Shown in pieces: positions 40,279 to 53,123 of a stretch of DNA of 64,000 nt. The stretch spans positions 5,562,501-5,626,500 of the forward strand of contig NC_080564.1 of assembly GCF_030253575.1 (NCBI RefSeq), in the 5' to 3' direction. The notes under the pieces were generated by a model that did not search any database, had not been told where the DNA came from, and saw only the letters and a list, made by a program, of their open reading frames with translations. How positions within the stretch are numbered: the stretch's first letter is position 1; every line of letters begins with the position of its first letter. The DNA comes from Rhododendron vialii (Eukaryota > Streptophyta > Magnoliopsida > Ericales > Ericaceae). Both the position numbers and the translations under genes were made by a program.

Positions 40279-41827
40279 GTTTGTCTGTTGTAGTAGTTTT
40301 TTCTCAAATCATTCACATTAGTCGTCGTTAATTTCTTCACCACAAAAAGTGTTTTGTTCCAACATGTTTGGTGTTTTTTTTAATAAAAAAAACAAGCGTG
40401 TTTAGGAATGGCATGAACGTGCTTCAAAAGAATTGTTCCTGATCAATCGCATCACTAATGGTGTAGTGATCATTGTGACTTCCACACACGCAACTAACTC
40501 AACCAGCCAAATAAAATGAATGAATGAATGAATGGATCGTACGCATCACTCTTTTAGATCCGAGATGAATCCATATTTGGGTCACAATTAAAGTGAGGCT
40601 TCGTGCTTTCCAGTTAATTCCAGTCCATGCTTTTGAGATCGAGTACGATAAGCAGCTAGCAGTAAAAAACAAAACAAAATAAAATAAACCAAATAGGAAG
40701 GACATGCAACGAATTTAGGGAAATGGGACACATGTCCCATGAGGTGTCTATGTGTAAGGCCTTACAGGAAAGTAGTATTACGTTAGAGAGAAGAAAAAAC
40801 ATTGGACGATAAATCTATGGATTTTGATTTCCTCGTGTAAAATGGGTACCTAGCTAGTTAGTTGTACGGGATTTCACTTACTCCATTATTAAGCTAGTTT
40901 TCTTCTTCCACTTTTGTGAAGAGAAATTCAGATGGAAATCAGCCAAAAGATGAAGGTTTGTTCACCGCTTATTTTGTGTGTGTGTGTGTGTGTGTTACTA
41001 TTTTTCTGTCTCTCCGAATTGTTCACGTGGATGTTCTAATTCTATTATAGGTAGACAATCTGTCTTTTTAGCTTCCTTCGTAATCGTAATTAAAGAAGTC
41101 TGAGGGTTTGGGTTCTTATAATTGTTGTTCCTAGCTAGTGAACCATCAAATCGAAAGAATTTTTATTTTATTTTATATAACCGGATGTCTGGACTAGTTT
41201 GCGTGCACATTGACTAATTCCAGACCCTTAAAGGTAACGATCAAGCATCGCCCCTAGTAGTAGTGGCCCCAAGGTTTGAAATGTTTGGCTTTCGTGAGAA
41301 TAAAAACTGTGACCTCATGAATGAATACTTACTAGCTAATTTCTCATAACCAATTGGCCAACCTCCTTGGAGTTCGATCAAATCGAAAGAATTAAGGAAG
41401 TGTTAGTGTAACCAAGGGCGACAAGGTGGTCACTTGAACACCCTTATAAAAAATTTAGCATACATGTATTAATTTTGGTTTGGTCATTTTTTGAACCACC
41501 AAATCCAATTAGTCTTGAACGACAAGCTCAAAGAGCGCTGGTTGTTGACTTGAGTAATTTCAATTTGATCTAGGACTAGGACAAAAAAATCTTGTCAAAT
41601 AATTCTAACGATAAGGACGAAACAAGAAGAATATATATCAAAAAAGTTCATGCCAACCTATATGCCTCATTGATTTGATATTTGACTCTCACTTGCTTGC
41701 TATCTACATTAATATTGGACTAGTTTATATGAAAATTGTCTTGACTTTAATTGAACTCTATTAGTGCCTATTATCTACGTTCGTATTGGACTAATTCTAT
41801 ATAGAAATTGTCCTGACTTTAATTGAA

Positions 41828-41959
41828 GGGAAAATAACGGCTCAGGACGTATTTTGATAATTAATACTCGCCAAGGATAACATAAGAATATTTGTTAATG
41901 CTAAAAATATCCTTAACGGGTATTAATTATCAAAATACGTCATTAGCCGTCATTTTCCC
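41828..41959. mobile_element. 132-bp MITE with perfect 9-bp TSD
   Basis: Flanked by ttaattgaa (41819-41827 and 41960-41968). Inverted ends gggaaaataacggct / agccgtcattttccc; inner arms cgtattttgataattaatac / gtattaattatcaaaatacg. Second member of the family at 1090-1221. Confidence 0.92.
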
Positions 41960-43940
41960 TTAATTGAACTCAGTTAGAGAATGATGAGAATCTCTTAGTC
42001 TATTAAATTGGACTCCAAGTTATAAAAAAAAATGCAAAGATAATCATATTCAACGTTTGGAAATTTGGATTGAATATAGATAATTGTTGTGGCTTTATTG
42101 GTAGGCAGCATATGTCCGGTGTTCCTTCCTTGTCTCTTTAAACCTTTCAAATATTGGATGCTTAAGGACTTTTCTAAGTACGCAAAGGGGACTTCGGGTT
42201 GGTGCTGTATAGTGAGGCGAAAGTCGTTTATTGTTGAGATGAAATCTTAGCCGTCAGATGTACAATTCGACGGCTCGGAGGTGCGCAACACGGTGCTGCG
42301 CACGCGCACCACTGCATTGCATCATCCCCCAATTGACGCAACGGTCGCGTCGGGTGTCGAGTAGAAAGGATTATACAGCACTAAAGAACAGCCTTTGGAC
42401 GCTCAAGGGCTTTTCTTTTCTTTTCTTTTTCCTTTTTGTTTTTATGAAGTACCTGTCTTGTCGACATTTCCTTATTAACGTTGTACCGTGCAGTCGACCG
42501 ATTATTATCGGTCCATGTTGAGTTTACTTTTATGGTCAAAATTGTTCATTCGTTAAAGCTCGTCGAGAGCCGCAACCAGGTCAAACATCATATCACAGTA
42601 TTAACTGAACATCCATTAAAACCTAATTGGCCATGTTGGGTTTGATCCGGTGTGGCCAAAACCATTTTCAATTAGTAGTATCACCCAGCCTTGCATCTCA
42701 TATTAATTGCTACAGAGTTATGTGAAGAATGGCGAAAATTTCAAATACAAATTTAACTATTTATCTCACTTTCCCCCTCACTTTATCTCCCATTTCCCTA
42801 GTAATTCTTTTCCTTTCTTTTATCTCTCTTTTCTTAAGTTTCAAACAAAGCCTTAGAGCTTGTTTAGCAATGAGCTAAAATGCGTTTTTGAGCTATTATA
42901 TTGTAGGAAAACAAAAAAACCAAGCAGCAGCAGCAGTTGAGGTAAACCCCAAGGTAAAATGACTTTCTTGAAATGGTTAGGTATTAATACCTAAGCATTG
43001 TTCAGCAGCTGCTCTTTAAACAATTAATTTCTCTCTCCTCTTCTATCATTTAAAGCATTGTCCTCTTCTCTCTCACTCATTCCTTCCCTCTAAAAGTAAT
43101 AATATATTTTAATAAAGAATAGGTTAAATAGATAGTATTGGTGTGATGTTGAAAGAAATATAAGTAGGTAAAATAAAAAAATGTGCACTGTTTACAAGTT
43201 TTATTAGCTAATAACTGGTGTACATGCTCTTAAGTTGGATTATGTTTACTTTAAAATAATTTCAAAGCGATAATCCAAAACGAAAACGAAAATTATGCCC
43301 ACATAAAATTGAACTTATCACGTCTCTCCCTGGTGACAACTGTAGTACTCGCGATTCCACACTCTCCCTTCCACAAAGACATGTCCACATCAAATGCAAC
43401 TAAAAATTACCCATACACCCCTGTTAAGATAAAGTTGACGGGAGAAGCACAAGTTGAAAATTGCCACGTCCTCATTTCATCCCTACTGGATAATGTATTT
43501 ATTTCTTCTTTTTATTTTTTAAACCAAATGTCCGGCCAAACTTGCGCAATTGAAGCTTAAAGTTAACTATCGGACACATCCTCTTGTGGCTCTATATTCA
43601 CGAATGTTGACCTTCATAGAATTAGAACATTTAAACTCTTATAAAAGATAAATACTTATTTATTTTTTCATACTCACATAGTTAAATTCATTGGATACAA
43701 GCTCTAAGATTTTCTACGAAAAATTTAATCAAAAATCAATTAACAATAGATAGTATTATCTCGAAAATAGATTAATCAAGCTTGAGTGGCACACCATCCG
43801 ATTTCTGAAATTTAGACGGAAATCAGACGTTAACGAGATAAGGTATACGCGGGTATTCTGTAACTGCGAACACAATAGCAAGGACAATAATGGAGTCAAA
43901 CCGGAGGAGGTGGTTTTTTTAATTCCGAGAGATTCCGCCC

Positions 43941-43947
43941 TATAAAG
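43941..43947 (+). promoter_or_regulatory. TATA box of FDH
   Basis: tataaag, 137 bp before the FDH start codon, downstream of gattccgccc. Confidence 0.6.
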
Positions 43948-44077
43948 TGCAAAGAGGAGTGACGTCTCTGAACTCGCATGTGGATAGACATCACAGTGAC
44001 AAATTTCAACAGAGACCTTTACGAAGTAGTACTATCTGTGTATACATTTTGTCAGTCGATTTTTGGTTGAGAGAGAG

Positions 44078-47000
44078 ATGGCGATGGCAATGGCGGCGAG
44101 GCGTGCTTCCGCGTCCGCATTTCGTGCTCTAACTTCATCGCGGAATTTAAATTCGTCGATTCTGACCAGAGACCTCCATGTAAGCGGTCGCCTTGCTACT
44201 TATCGTTCCATTTGCAGATTACTTGGATGATTATGAATTTTTATGTTGACACCGCGTCTCTTTCAGTACTAGTTTCAGTCCTGTAGCTTGAAGTGTTTGA
44301 TTTAGTGAATCGTTTGATTTTTATATAGTTCGTCCTCGGTGATAGCATCGTAATTTCGAGCGGATCGGATTAGATTCCAAACTTGTATCGAGATTTGTGT
44401 CTAAGTGTAACGAGTGTGGGGTGAATTTTGTTTTACATGGATGATGATGAGTGGTGATGGTGCGTTTAATTGCTTCAGAACACCATGCCAAAACTGTGAT
44501 GCTTCTGCCAGCAATAGGGGAGGGAGAGGGAGGGAGAACCGTGAGTCACCAAGTAAAAGTTGGCAATTTGATTGTTAATTGGGGTAGGAGGCACACAACT
44601 GAGCCCGAAAACATTGTCATTTGTTTCCTCCTTACATAAAAACTTCGAAGTTTCTAGTCTATTAATGTCAGGAACCAGCTTATGCACACCTCGATTAATT
44701 CTTGAATACCAAACCCACCGCCCACTAGTGGGGCCTAATAGTTTGAATTGGCTCAATAAAAGTTGATAGCACCTGAAAGGTTTTGAACCTAAGACCTTAG
44801 GAGCGAGCAAACTCCTTAGTCTGAGGCCTTGATACTAGGTCAACCCCTTGGGTTAACTTCGACGTTTTCAGCTACTTGTTGATTCCTGTATAAACTATTA
44901 GACTGATTAGGGATGACAGAACACGAGCTCCATCTATTTCTTTTAGCTGTGTGTGTGTGTGTGTGTGCAGGATTACTGGATTAGTATCTAGATTGATTCT
45001 TTGCAATTCTCTCATTTATAGTCCTCCATATGGGGATTAGTCACATGGAAGATCGTATTAGCTTGTGGCCCCCCTACAAATTGTCTTACCTCTTCCTATA
45101 ACTGTGAAAATAATCCTCCTCATTTTTTCCCATTTTTTATCCCACTCTGATGTATAAGTTATCTATGCCAGTATAATCTCATCTATTCCGGTGGGCGGTG
45201 GGTCAACCTGTCCCTCTACGCCTATTCATAATCTTATCTTGTCCTGCCCAAAATTGCTCCTACCAGATTGTTCAGTATAGTCATTGTGATAAAAATTAAA
45301 CCAGTAACCAGAATATGAAATCCGAGCCTCTGAAAAATTATCTCATTCTTCTCCAGATCCAATATTTATTTCATGAACTTTTTGTATTTTCTGACGAAGT
45401 TCACTTACAACTAGTAGTTTCACGTTGTTTTGATCAATAAAATAAACTGAAATAATTACACTTTATCCTTTAACATCCATATCTTGAAAGTTGGAAAGAT
45501 TAAATAAATCCATGTGTAGGTCTTCACTGTGTGCACTTATTACATATACTGAGTATTACTTTATGTTTAAACATCCAGTTATGTTGAAGACAAGGAGAGA
45601 CAAAATAATTTTTTTTCTTGAAACTTTGTTCTTACCATGCTTACTTGGGCCATACTATGACTTACCAACTTTTTTTTTTGATGTACTAGTACTAGTACTA
45701 CTAATACTTTATTTTTAAACACCCAGTTTATTAGTGGTCTTCTTTTCTGCGGGTTTCTATTGTCTTGATTGGACGTAACATCACCATTGACACGCTGCTT
45801 TCTGTTCCTGGAAGGCTGTTATATTATTTGTGACTGCTTGCCCTGTATTTAAAATGACAAATTTGTAGGCAGGTATTGAGTTTATCAGGAAAAAAGTAAA
45901 TGGTTATTTGGACTGGGGGGGATACCAAATGGCAAATGATGGATTATGATCCCAGTTCGGCATGCCTTCTCATCTTAGACCACCTAGTGATCATTGTACA
46001 TGATAATGTTGCTCTCATAGCATACCCATCATCTATCCTTGAACATATCCGCTATATGTTAATTTGTCAATCTCATTGCATATTTCTCTTGTTCGATTCT
46101 AAAAACTACGTGTATGGCACCTGGTAAATAAATATAAAAATGAAAAGTTGAAAGAAAAAGATGTAAAGGCATTCACTTTATGGCTTGCATATGGGAGCTT
46201 TTTCATGTGCATGCTTGCAATTTTTGATTAAGGGTTTAGCATGGTCTTGTTTCTTGGTCATTGTTAGCAGGCTTCCCCTGGGAGCAAAAAGATAGTTGGA
46301 GTTTTCTACACAGCAAACGAATATGCTGAGAAGAATCCCAACTTTTTGGGATGTGTGGAAAGTGCATTGGGCTTACGTGAATGGTTGGAATCACAAGGCC
46401 ATCAATACATCATCACTGATGACAAAGATCGTCCAAATTGTGGTAAGTATGCACTATGCAAACATAGAAGTATTTTCAGTTGAAGATATTGGATTCAAAC
46501 TTGACATTGGTTATATCAGTATGATTTGGTTCAATATTATCTTGATTTTTCTTGCTTTAAGCAATTTATGGAACAAACAAAATCGAACAGCAGATATTCG
46601 TTATAAGTAAAGATGATTTGTTACTGCTTTGAGGTTACGAACTAGTGAAAGAACTGAGTATTGGGAATCACAACATGTCTAAGGGAATTAAAGTATCTAT
46701 CAGGAACTGCAATTTATCTGGATCAGAATTCAGATGTCATATCAATGTACAAACTGACTTATTTGGTAGAAAGCAGTGTCGCCAAGCTATTCTAGATTTA
46801 ATGAACATTTGTAGTGTTTTGCACATCCATCCATGAGCATTTTCACTGTAACTAAAAGGATATTACAGCAGCGTGATATACAACCAGTGGAGATTCTTTC
46901 TACCCTTGCAGAGAACAAACGTTTTTCTAGCTGAAGTTTTTTCTGTGAATATATTTTCTCATATTGATTGATCGATTTTAAACTTTTCCACTCTTCATCT

Positions 47001-48676
47001 ACGATTCCCCATTGCAGAACTCGAGAAACACATTCCTGATGCGCATGTCCTCATAACGACGCCATTCCATCCGGCTTATGTAACAGAAGAAAGGATCAAG
47101 AAGGCTAAGAATTTGGAACTGGTGCTCACAGCTGGAATTGGATCTGATCATGTGGATCTCAAGGCCGCAGCTGCTGCTGGGTTAACAGTTGCAGAGGTCA
47201 CTGGAAGCAATGTGGTCTCAGTCGCAGAAGATGAGCTCATGAGGATTCTCATTCTTGTTCGAAATTTCTTGCCTGGTTACCAACAAGTTGTTCGTGGGGA
47301 ATGGGATGTTGCAGCTATTGCTTACAGAGCTTATGATTTAGAAGGAAAGACAGTTGGAACTGTTGGCTGTGGGCGAATTGGAAGGCTGTTACTCCAAAGA
47401 TTGAAGCCTTTCAATTGTAATCTTCTGTATCATGATCGGGTCAAGATGGACCCAGAGTTGGAGAATCAAATCGGTGCTAAGTTTGAGGACGATCTTGACG
47501 CCATGCTTCCAAAATGTGACATCATTGTCATCAACACCCCTCTAACTGAGAAAACAAAGTAAGGACTCATCCTTGAGTTAATGGCACTCTTTCTTACTAT
47601 ATAAATTTTCATTTATTTTCACATGGTCATTTACGAACAAGGGGCTTGGTATCTTGGTGGACAGTAAGTTTGGTTAAAATGGTTGATACAGCTAATGAAT
47701 TTTCACACCCTTACATTTGCAACTACTTTTTATGTCTGCTAAGAGTGGGTTCATCAATTTGAGGGATTCTGACCTCTTTACTTGGCCATAGCTCAAAGAG
47801 TCCATTGTCCAAAGGGGAAGCCATCAGCGGCTATCATCTTGTTTGCAATTACACTTCTAATAATCATACTAAGCAGAGTTTTGATCCTGTGATTCAGGGG
47901 GATGTTTGACAAGGATAGGATCGCTAAGTGTAAGAAAGGAGTTTACATTGTTAACAATGCTAGAGGAGCAATCATGGATACACAAGCAGTTGTGGACGCC
48001 TGTAACAGCGGACATATTGCAGGTATCTGAATATTTTGGGTTTCTCTATTATGGATATGTCATGTTAACTTCCCATTTCTTAACTTCTTGGCATTTGGAA
48101 GTGTTAAAATACATTAGTTATGTGTCTAAATGGTTCCACGATCACTTTAAGGGTGTAATTTTCTTGTTTGTGTAATGCTTTTCGTTCCACTTGCATAACA
48201 TCGGGGTGTATTTTTGTCGTAGCACCTCTAAAGGTCATTGTCTCAAAGACTGGCAAATGTAAATATGGAAAACAGAAATCCCAGCTCTCGTCTTTGAATA
48301 GTGTTTTTGCTTTGGTTTTCTTGTGCCTAGGTTATGGTGGGGATGTTTGGTATCCACAACCAGCTCCAAAGGACCATCCATGGCGGTACATGCCAAACCA
48401 TGCCATGACCCCTCATATTTCTGGCACTACAATTGACGCACAGGTATGAAAACTCTTGTTTTTCCCCTACGTCTCCCAGTCTTGTTTGTTTTTGAAGATA
48501 CCGTTGTTGCTTCTTTTCCGCTTCGATTCTCTCAACTCATGAGAAGGTGGAAATTGTTGCAGTTGCGATATGCGGCTGGAGTCAAGGACATGCTGGAGAG
48601 TCACTTCAAAGGAGAGGAGTTTCCACTGGAGAATTACATTGTTAAGAAGGGTGAACTAGCTCCCCAATACCGTTAA
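44078..48676 (+). CDS. FDH: Formate dehydrogenase (NAD+), mitochondrial
   Basis: Six exons: 44078-44179, 46271-46442, 47018-47558, 47898-48022, 48331-48443 and 48563-48676; all GT-AG, 388 aa with stop, matching plant FDH length. It oxidises formate to CO2 with reduction of NAD+ in the mitochondrial matrix. Exon 1 is just the Arg/Ser/Ala-rich targeting peptide ([18 protein letters not shown]). Mature features are TPFHPAYVT and [11 protein letters not shown] (formate/active-site region), the dinucleotide motif [23 protein letters not shown] with the active-site Arg, and [16 protein letters not shown] with the catalytic His. It ends QYR, as in other plants. One variation: the second residue of the GxGxxG turn is Cys where Arabidopsis has Ala. 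Intron 1 (2.1 kb) holds a SINE-like element. Very sure. Confidence 0.97.
44580..44850 (-). repeat. Probable tRNA-derived SINE in FDH intron 1
   Basis: On the minus strand the head has a box A-like tagtatcaagg and a perfect box B ggttcaaaacc (plus 44782-44792), 45 bp downstream. The body after it (gggccccactagtgggcggt-type, then gtgcataagctggttcc) is like plant SINE bodies. End and target duplication not defined. Confidence 0.5.
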
Positions 48677-49096
48677 ACCTGCTTTTGAATAACTTCCCGA
48701 GTTGAGTTTGTTCTCCACATACTGAGCAATAACAATACGAATAATGTAGTTTTGAAGTAGAATATGTTGTTAAGAGCAAGCGTAGAGCTCTGTGGAGTGA
48801 GAAAAATGTAGGTTGTAATCTCATAAACTGCTTTACTTTGAGAGAATGTTGTTTAATCATAAGCATGGTGTTAGCAAGTCGATGTATGTGGATGTCGTTC
48901 ACATTGATAGGATTTCGATTTGTTAGATCAGAAAATAATGCTGTGCATGGGAAAATATTTCCACAGGTGAGCTGATTTAGAAAAGAGCTGAAAATAGGGG
49001 ATTGTCGTGAAGAACTAGTTGAGTGTGACCAAATGAACCTCGCAGCAGTACCCAGAAAGGGGACGATAGCCACAGCTACTACTGTCCCGAAAATTG
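48677..49096. other. FDH 3' flank
   Basis: FDH 3' UTR and intergenic DNA; no gene seen. Minus-strand open frames here are shadows with no recognisable domain. Confidence 0.5.
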
Positions 49097-49485
49097 GACA
49101 ATGGCCAAAGTTACTACGGTCCCACCAAGGTGCGAGCGTAACATCTTCAGTGATATCTAGTTCACACTGTCACGGTCCACCGTCCAGAATATCTAGTTCA
49201 CACTGCCGCGGTCTGCCGGCCACAATATCTAGTTCGTGATATTTTTCGGACAATGGCCAAAGTTACTAATGTCCCACCAAGGTGCGAGCGTAACATCTTA
49301 GGTGATATCTAGTTCACATTGTCACGGTCTACCGTCCAGAATATCTAGTTCACACTGCTGCGGTCTGCCGTCCACAATATCTAGTTCGTGATATCTAATA
49401 GTTTGTATTGCCGCCGTTCGCCGTCCACAATATCTAGTTCATAATATCTAATAGTTTACACTGTCGCGGTTTACCATCCACAACG
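49097..49485. repeat. 152-bp tandem duplication with about 35-bp sub-repeats
   Basis: The unit gacaatggccaaagttact..gtcccaccaaggtgcgagcg starts at 49097 and again at 49249. Inside and after each unit, atatctagttc(a/g) recurs about every 35 bp, followed by cactg(t/c)c(a/g)cggtc and accgtcca; at least eight sub-repeats lie between 49150 and 49485. The GC-rich sub-repeats are unlike the surrounding AT-rich spacer. Not CRISPR: there are no unique spacers and this is a plant genome. Confidence 0.85.
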
Positions 49486-49886
49486 TGAAGGGGAAAAGCA
49501 GAGTTCACCAAGTTACCTTTGCCAACTCTTTTTTCAGCTGGGACTATCTGTCCCGATTAGGGTCGTTATCACATGGCATTCTTGCGAATTAATCATTGTT
49601 TGGAGGAGGACAACCCATCACCATAGTCCCACTAAGATGTGAATTTACCACTAAGACACGGCTGGAACCAAAGGCCAAGATTCAAGTGGAACCAAAGGCT
49701 GTCTTACACGACATCTGATTCGAGTGCCCTACTGCCCGCAAGTGCGATTCGGACCCAAGACCCTGTGCGGGGAGGGGACTTTCACCCATGCTCTGGCCAT
49801 CTCGGTTACAACCTTTGTGGTTTGCCAACTCGACTACCACGCAGGTGGTCTACAACGTTCAACTTCTACAGCGAGAGGTGCTACAG

Positions 49887-50209
49887 TCCCGACGGAGGGA
49901 TCCCGACCGGATTCCCGATGGCGCGCCGGGCCCACTCCGGCCATCGGATGGCTGATCTGAGCCGTCCAAAAATTCTAAAAAAAAAAATCAAGTGGGCCTC
50001 GCGAGAATCAACGGCCTTCGACTTGTGTAGGTGGCCGATCCAAAAATGGAGTGTTTGGATTGGCCGCCTACATACGTCGGTGCCATTGATTCTCACTTAG
50101 CCCACTCAATTTTTTTTATAGAATTTTTGAACAGCTCGGATCGGCCGTATGTTGGCCGAAGTGGGCCCGACGTGCCGTCGGGAATCCGGTCGGGATCCCT
50201 CCATCGGGA
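49887..50209. mobile_element. Foldback element (323 bp)
   Basis: Nearly complete inverted repeat: tcccgacggagggatcccga at the left and its imperfect inverse ending tcgggatccctccatcggga at the right; arms of about 150 bp include gggcccactccggcc / ggccgaagtgggccc and aaaaattctaaaaaaa / ttttttatagaattttt. No target duplication found. Confidence 0.85.
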
Positions 50210-50998
50210 ACCTTTGATTTTCTGTTCTACAGCTACACCTCCATCATAGAAATTCAATTATTAATATTTGGGTGGTCTCTTTGGGCATTAACGACCTCTT
50301 GAAATGGGAATTCATTAATACATTAAATACCATATATTCTCATAAGTATATGGAACAGACTCAAAATAGGTAAATTTTGAATTCTAAATTGCATGTATTT
50401 CTCAAATAGAATTTCTAGGTCGTATGTAATATTGTTCAGAAAATTACCCTCTCAATTGAGCACAATTTTGTCCCTTCATATACGAGGGAATACTATGTCT
50501 CATATACGTATGCGTTAAACATGATCTGCGTACTTTTCTTATTTGATTCATTTATTTTAAAAAACTGTACACTTCCCCTAAAAAGATAATGGTGATATAA
50601 ATTTGGTAACAAAAGATTATAGTGTGTGATTTTATAGCACTTTGAAGATAAACAATAGAGTGCAGTTGGTGCCTCCTTTATACTCCAATGCATATAGGCA
50701 GGGTTTGATTCTCGAATCACTATCCCATTTCCCAAGTCCCTTAAGATATATAGGATTAACGAATGGCAAAAAAGAAGAAGAAGATAATAATAATGTTTTT
50801 GTGAAGGTCCGACCAGAAACAAAAAATTCATCCCAGGTTCAAACACTACCTTAGGTCACGGACCAACACTAACGGCCAAGATCCATTCACAAAAAGTGGA
50901 AAATCAACGGTCATAAATGAGCACCCTTTTCTAAGTTGTAAAACGCGATTTCGACGGAAGTACAGAAATTCACACAGTGTGAAAAAGCAGATCGACCG

Positions 50999-51032
50999 AA
51001 ACCCTAATCTCTCCTTTCGCTGCGTTGAGAAG
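50999..51032 (+). promoter_or_regulatory. Telo-box and 5' non-coding exon of the OB-fold gene
   Basis: aaaccctaa (telo-box, common in promoters of plant ribosomal and nucleic-acid-handling genes) is followed by a pyrimidine-rich run and tgagaag|gtaatt, a donor site. This would be a leader exon separated from the coding exon by a roughly 1-kb 5' UTR intron, with a possible acceptor at 52007-52009. Confidence 0.5.
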
Positions 51033-52019
51033 GTAATTCAATTTCCAAAACTCTGTTTAAATTTTCAAATAATTCGGTCTGTCCATTAGGGTTTTCGATC
51101 TACGAAGTTGTTTATTTTAAAGTTCTTTTGTTCTCAATTTTTAGCTGCCGTTATGTGTTGTTGTTTCTTGATTTATCACCACTTTTTGGAGATTTTTAAT
51201 CTGTATGAAATTGAAATTGTGCAACTTAATCCTCAAATGGGATGAGTAAACTTGAAGGGTTATGTACAAATGGCCTGACTGCAAATTAAGGACATTTTCA
51301 TGTCTTTAACCAGTCAGATGATACAATCATTAGCAGTGAGTGCAGCCGCCCCCTAATTGATTGGGACTTAAATGCTCTCCTCGGTTTGGTTTGGTTTAGT
51401 TCTCATTTCCTTGAGCATCTCCAAGCTTTACTCAAATTTGAGTAAAAGTTGCATTTTGAAACACTCCAATGGGCAAACTCAAATCTAAGCACAAATTTGA
51501 GTAAAAGCTTCATTAATGGCATTGTTTTGAATTTGGGAGGGGATAAATAGCCTTTTAAAATTTCAGTGAAAATTGAGTCTCCCTACATTTAAGTAAAAAT
51601 TATAGTGAAACTCAATTTGGTATAGGGTTGAGTAAAGGAGTGGAGTGGATTTTTCGGGGTTTTACTCAAGTTTGTCTTCATCTTGAGGAGATGAATGGCC
51701 CTATCTCATGCTTCTTGTGCAACGGGCCGCACAGGATTGCTTCTTGTGCTTCTCGTGCTTCTATGTCTGACCTTTTGAATTTAAGTAAAATAAAGGTGAG
51801 GGTTGGAGGTGCTCAATATATCTACCTTTTCTGGGTTTTTTTTTTCTTCTCCCTACTGTAGCTATGTCTTTCAATCCCTCACACACGTTTTTGCTTGGAA
51901 TAGTTTCTCATGACCAGTGGGGGACAGGGGTTTCATTTTTGGTGTACATATATATATTTTTTAACTGGAGACGTGATAACTTCTTATTGGCTTTTTCATG
52001 TTGGGATAGTTTCTTACTA

Positions 52020-53123
52020 ATGGCTGAAGCAAAATCAACTATGAGGAAACCAGTGTTCACAAAAGTTGATCAGCTGCGGCCTGGCACCAGTGGGCATAAT
52101 CTCACTGTGAAGGTTGTTAGCGCGAAGACGGTACTGCAGAAGGGCCGTCCAGATGGCCCCCAAGTACGCCAAATGCGGATTTCTGAGTGCTTGGTTGGTG
52201 ATGAAACTGGGACAATTGTATTTACTGCAAGGAATGAACAAGGTATTTACTGTTCATGGTATTGGTGGTCAGTTAACGACTTTACTTTTTACGTGGTTCA
52301 ATCATGTTGAATATGATTTTGTTTTCTTTTTTCCTTTTCCTTCAAATTTTACTTCTCTCTTTTGAAGGATTCTTTGATAGCAGGGTTAAACCATTAGGCA
52401 TTAGGTTCTTATTTTATTTCTGTTCTCCATTTTGCGAACTATTATTCCTTGTTCTTGCCTAGCTGGTGGTTGCTCAACAATTTTGCTGCAGAGCCCACTT
52501 TTCTTTATGGGTAGATGATAACATTACATGTTACTTTATGTTATCCCTCGGAAAGTTCTCAGCTGCTGATTGCCATGGGAAGTTCCTGCACCTTATTTTC
52601 TCGTGAAGTGATTTATGAGCTGTCATTTGCTTGGTCATAAAGTGTTCCACTTCTAGGTTCTAGGCTTATAATTTTTCAATTATATGGTGGTTGTAGATCT
52701 TGGAACAAAATTTGTGGTAGTACAACCTCTTTTGTGGAGTGGATAAAAGAAATCACTGAAATGTCTTGGAACATGACCTGCTCCACTTGGGTTTTACTAA
52801 CAGACTTCAAAATACGTGAAAAGTTAATTCATAAAACTTCATCAAAAGCAATCGTCGAAGCTGAGTCTTAGTTTGGCTATGGATTCTACTTAGTTTGGTT
52901 GAAGTTTAATTCTTGTCTTTCCTTTTATGCAGTGGAATTGATGCAGACTGATGCTACTGTTATTTTGCGCAATGCGAAAATCGACATGTTTAAGGGGTCA
53001 ATGAGGCTTGCTGTGGATAAGTGGGGCCGCGTAGAACTGACCGAACCAGCCAGCTTCGCTGTTAAAGAGGATAATAACCTGTCATTGGTTGAATATGAAC
53101 TGGTCAACGTGGTCGAAGAGTGA
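52020..53123 (+). CDS. OB-fold nucleic-acid-binding protein, At4g28440-like
   Basis: Two coding exons, 52020-52242 and 52933-53123 (GT-AG, phase 1), 137 aa. It belongs to the small plant family annotated as nucleic-acid-binding, OB-fold-like, related to the SOSS-B/hSSB single-strand-binding fold. Key stretches are KPVFTKVDQLRPGTSGHNLT, LVGDETGTIVFTARNEQ, the core strand VILRNAKIDMFKGSMRLAVD and the conserved C-terminus NNLSLVEYELVNV. Nuclear or cytosolic role not established. An upstream in-frame ATG at 51864 gives an N-terminal extension of hydrophobic codons with no homology, so the ATG at 52020 is preferred. The 3' UTR probably runs to about 53550. Confidence 0.93.

Larger units (their letters stand above)
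38631..43940. other. Gene-poor spacer between duplication and FDH
   Basis: 5.3 kb of AT-rich sequence. It contains MITEs at 39414 and 41828, two weak minus-strand coding-like stretches (38851-39141, 40134-40278), a (TG)n tract at 40974-40994 and no convincing complete gene. A possible decayed MITE lies at about 42855-43235 (ttagagcttgttt / gtacatgctcttaa). Confidence 0.6.

Noticed and set aside
46296-46610. 104-aa ORF overlapping FDH exon 2
   Set aside because: Out-of-frame shadow running into intron 2; the FDH frame through 46271-46442 has strong homology.
48642-49073. 143-aa minus-strand ORF downstream of FDH
   Set aside because: It overlaps the FDH 3' end and UTR in antisense, with no domain, promoter or splice support.
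49150-49485. CRISPR-like regularly spaced repeats
   Set aside because: The units are contiguous degenerate tandem repeats without unique spacers, in a plant nuclear genome.
49639-50249. Overlapping ORFs of 71-153 aa on both strands
   Set aside because: They arise from the GC-rich arms of the foldback element at 49887-50209.
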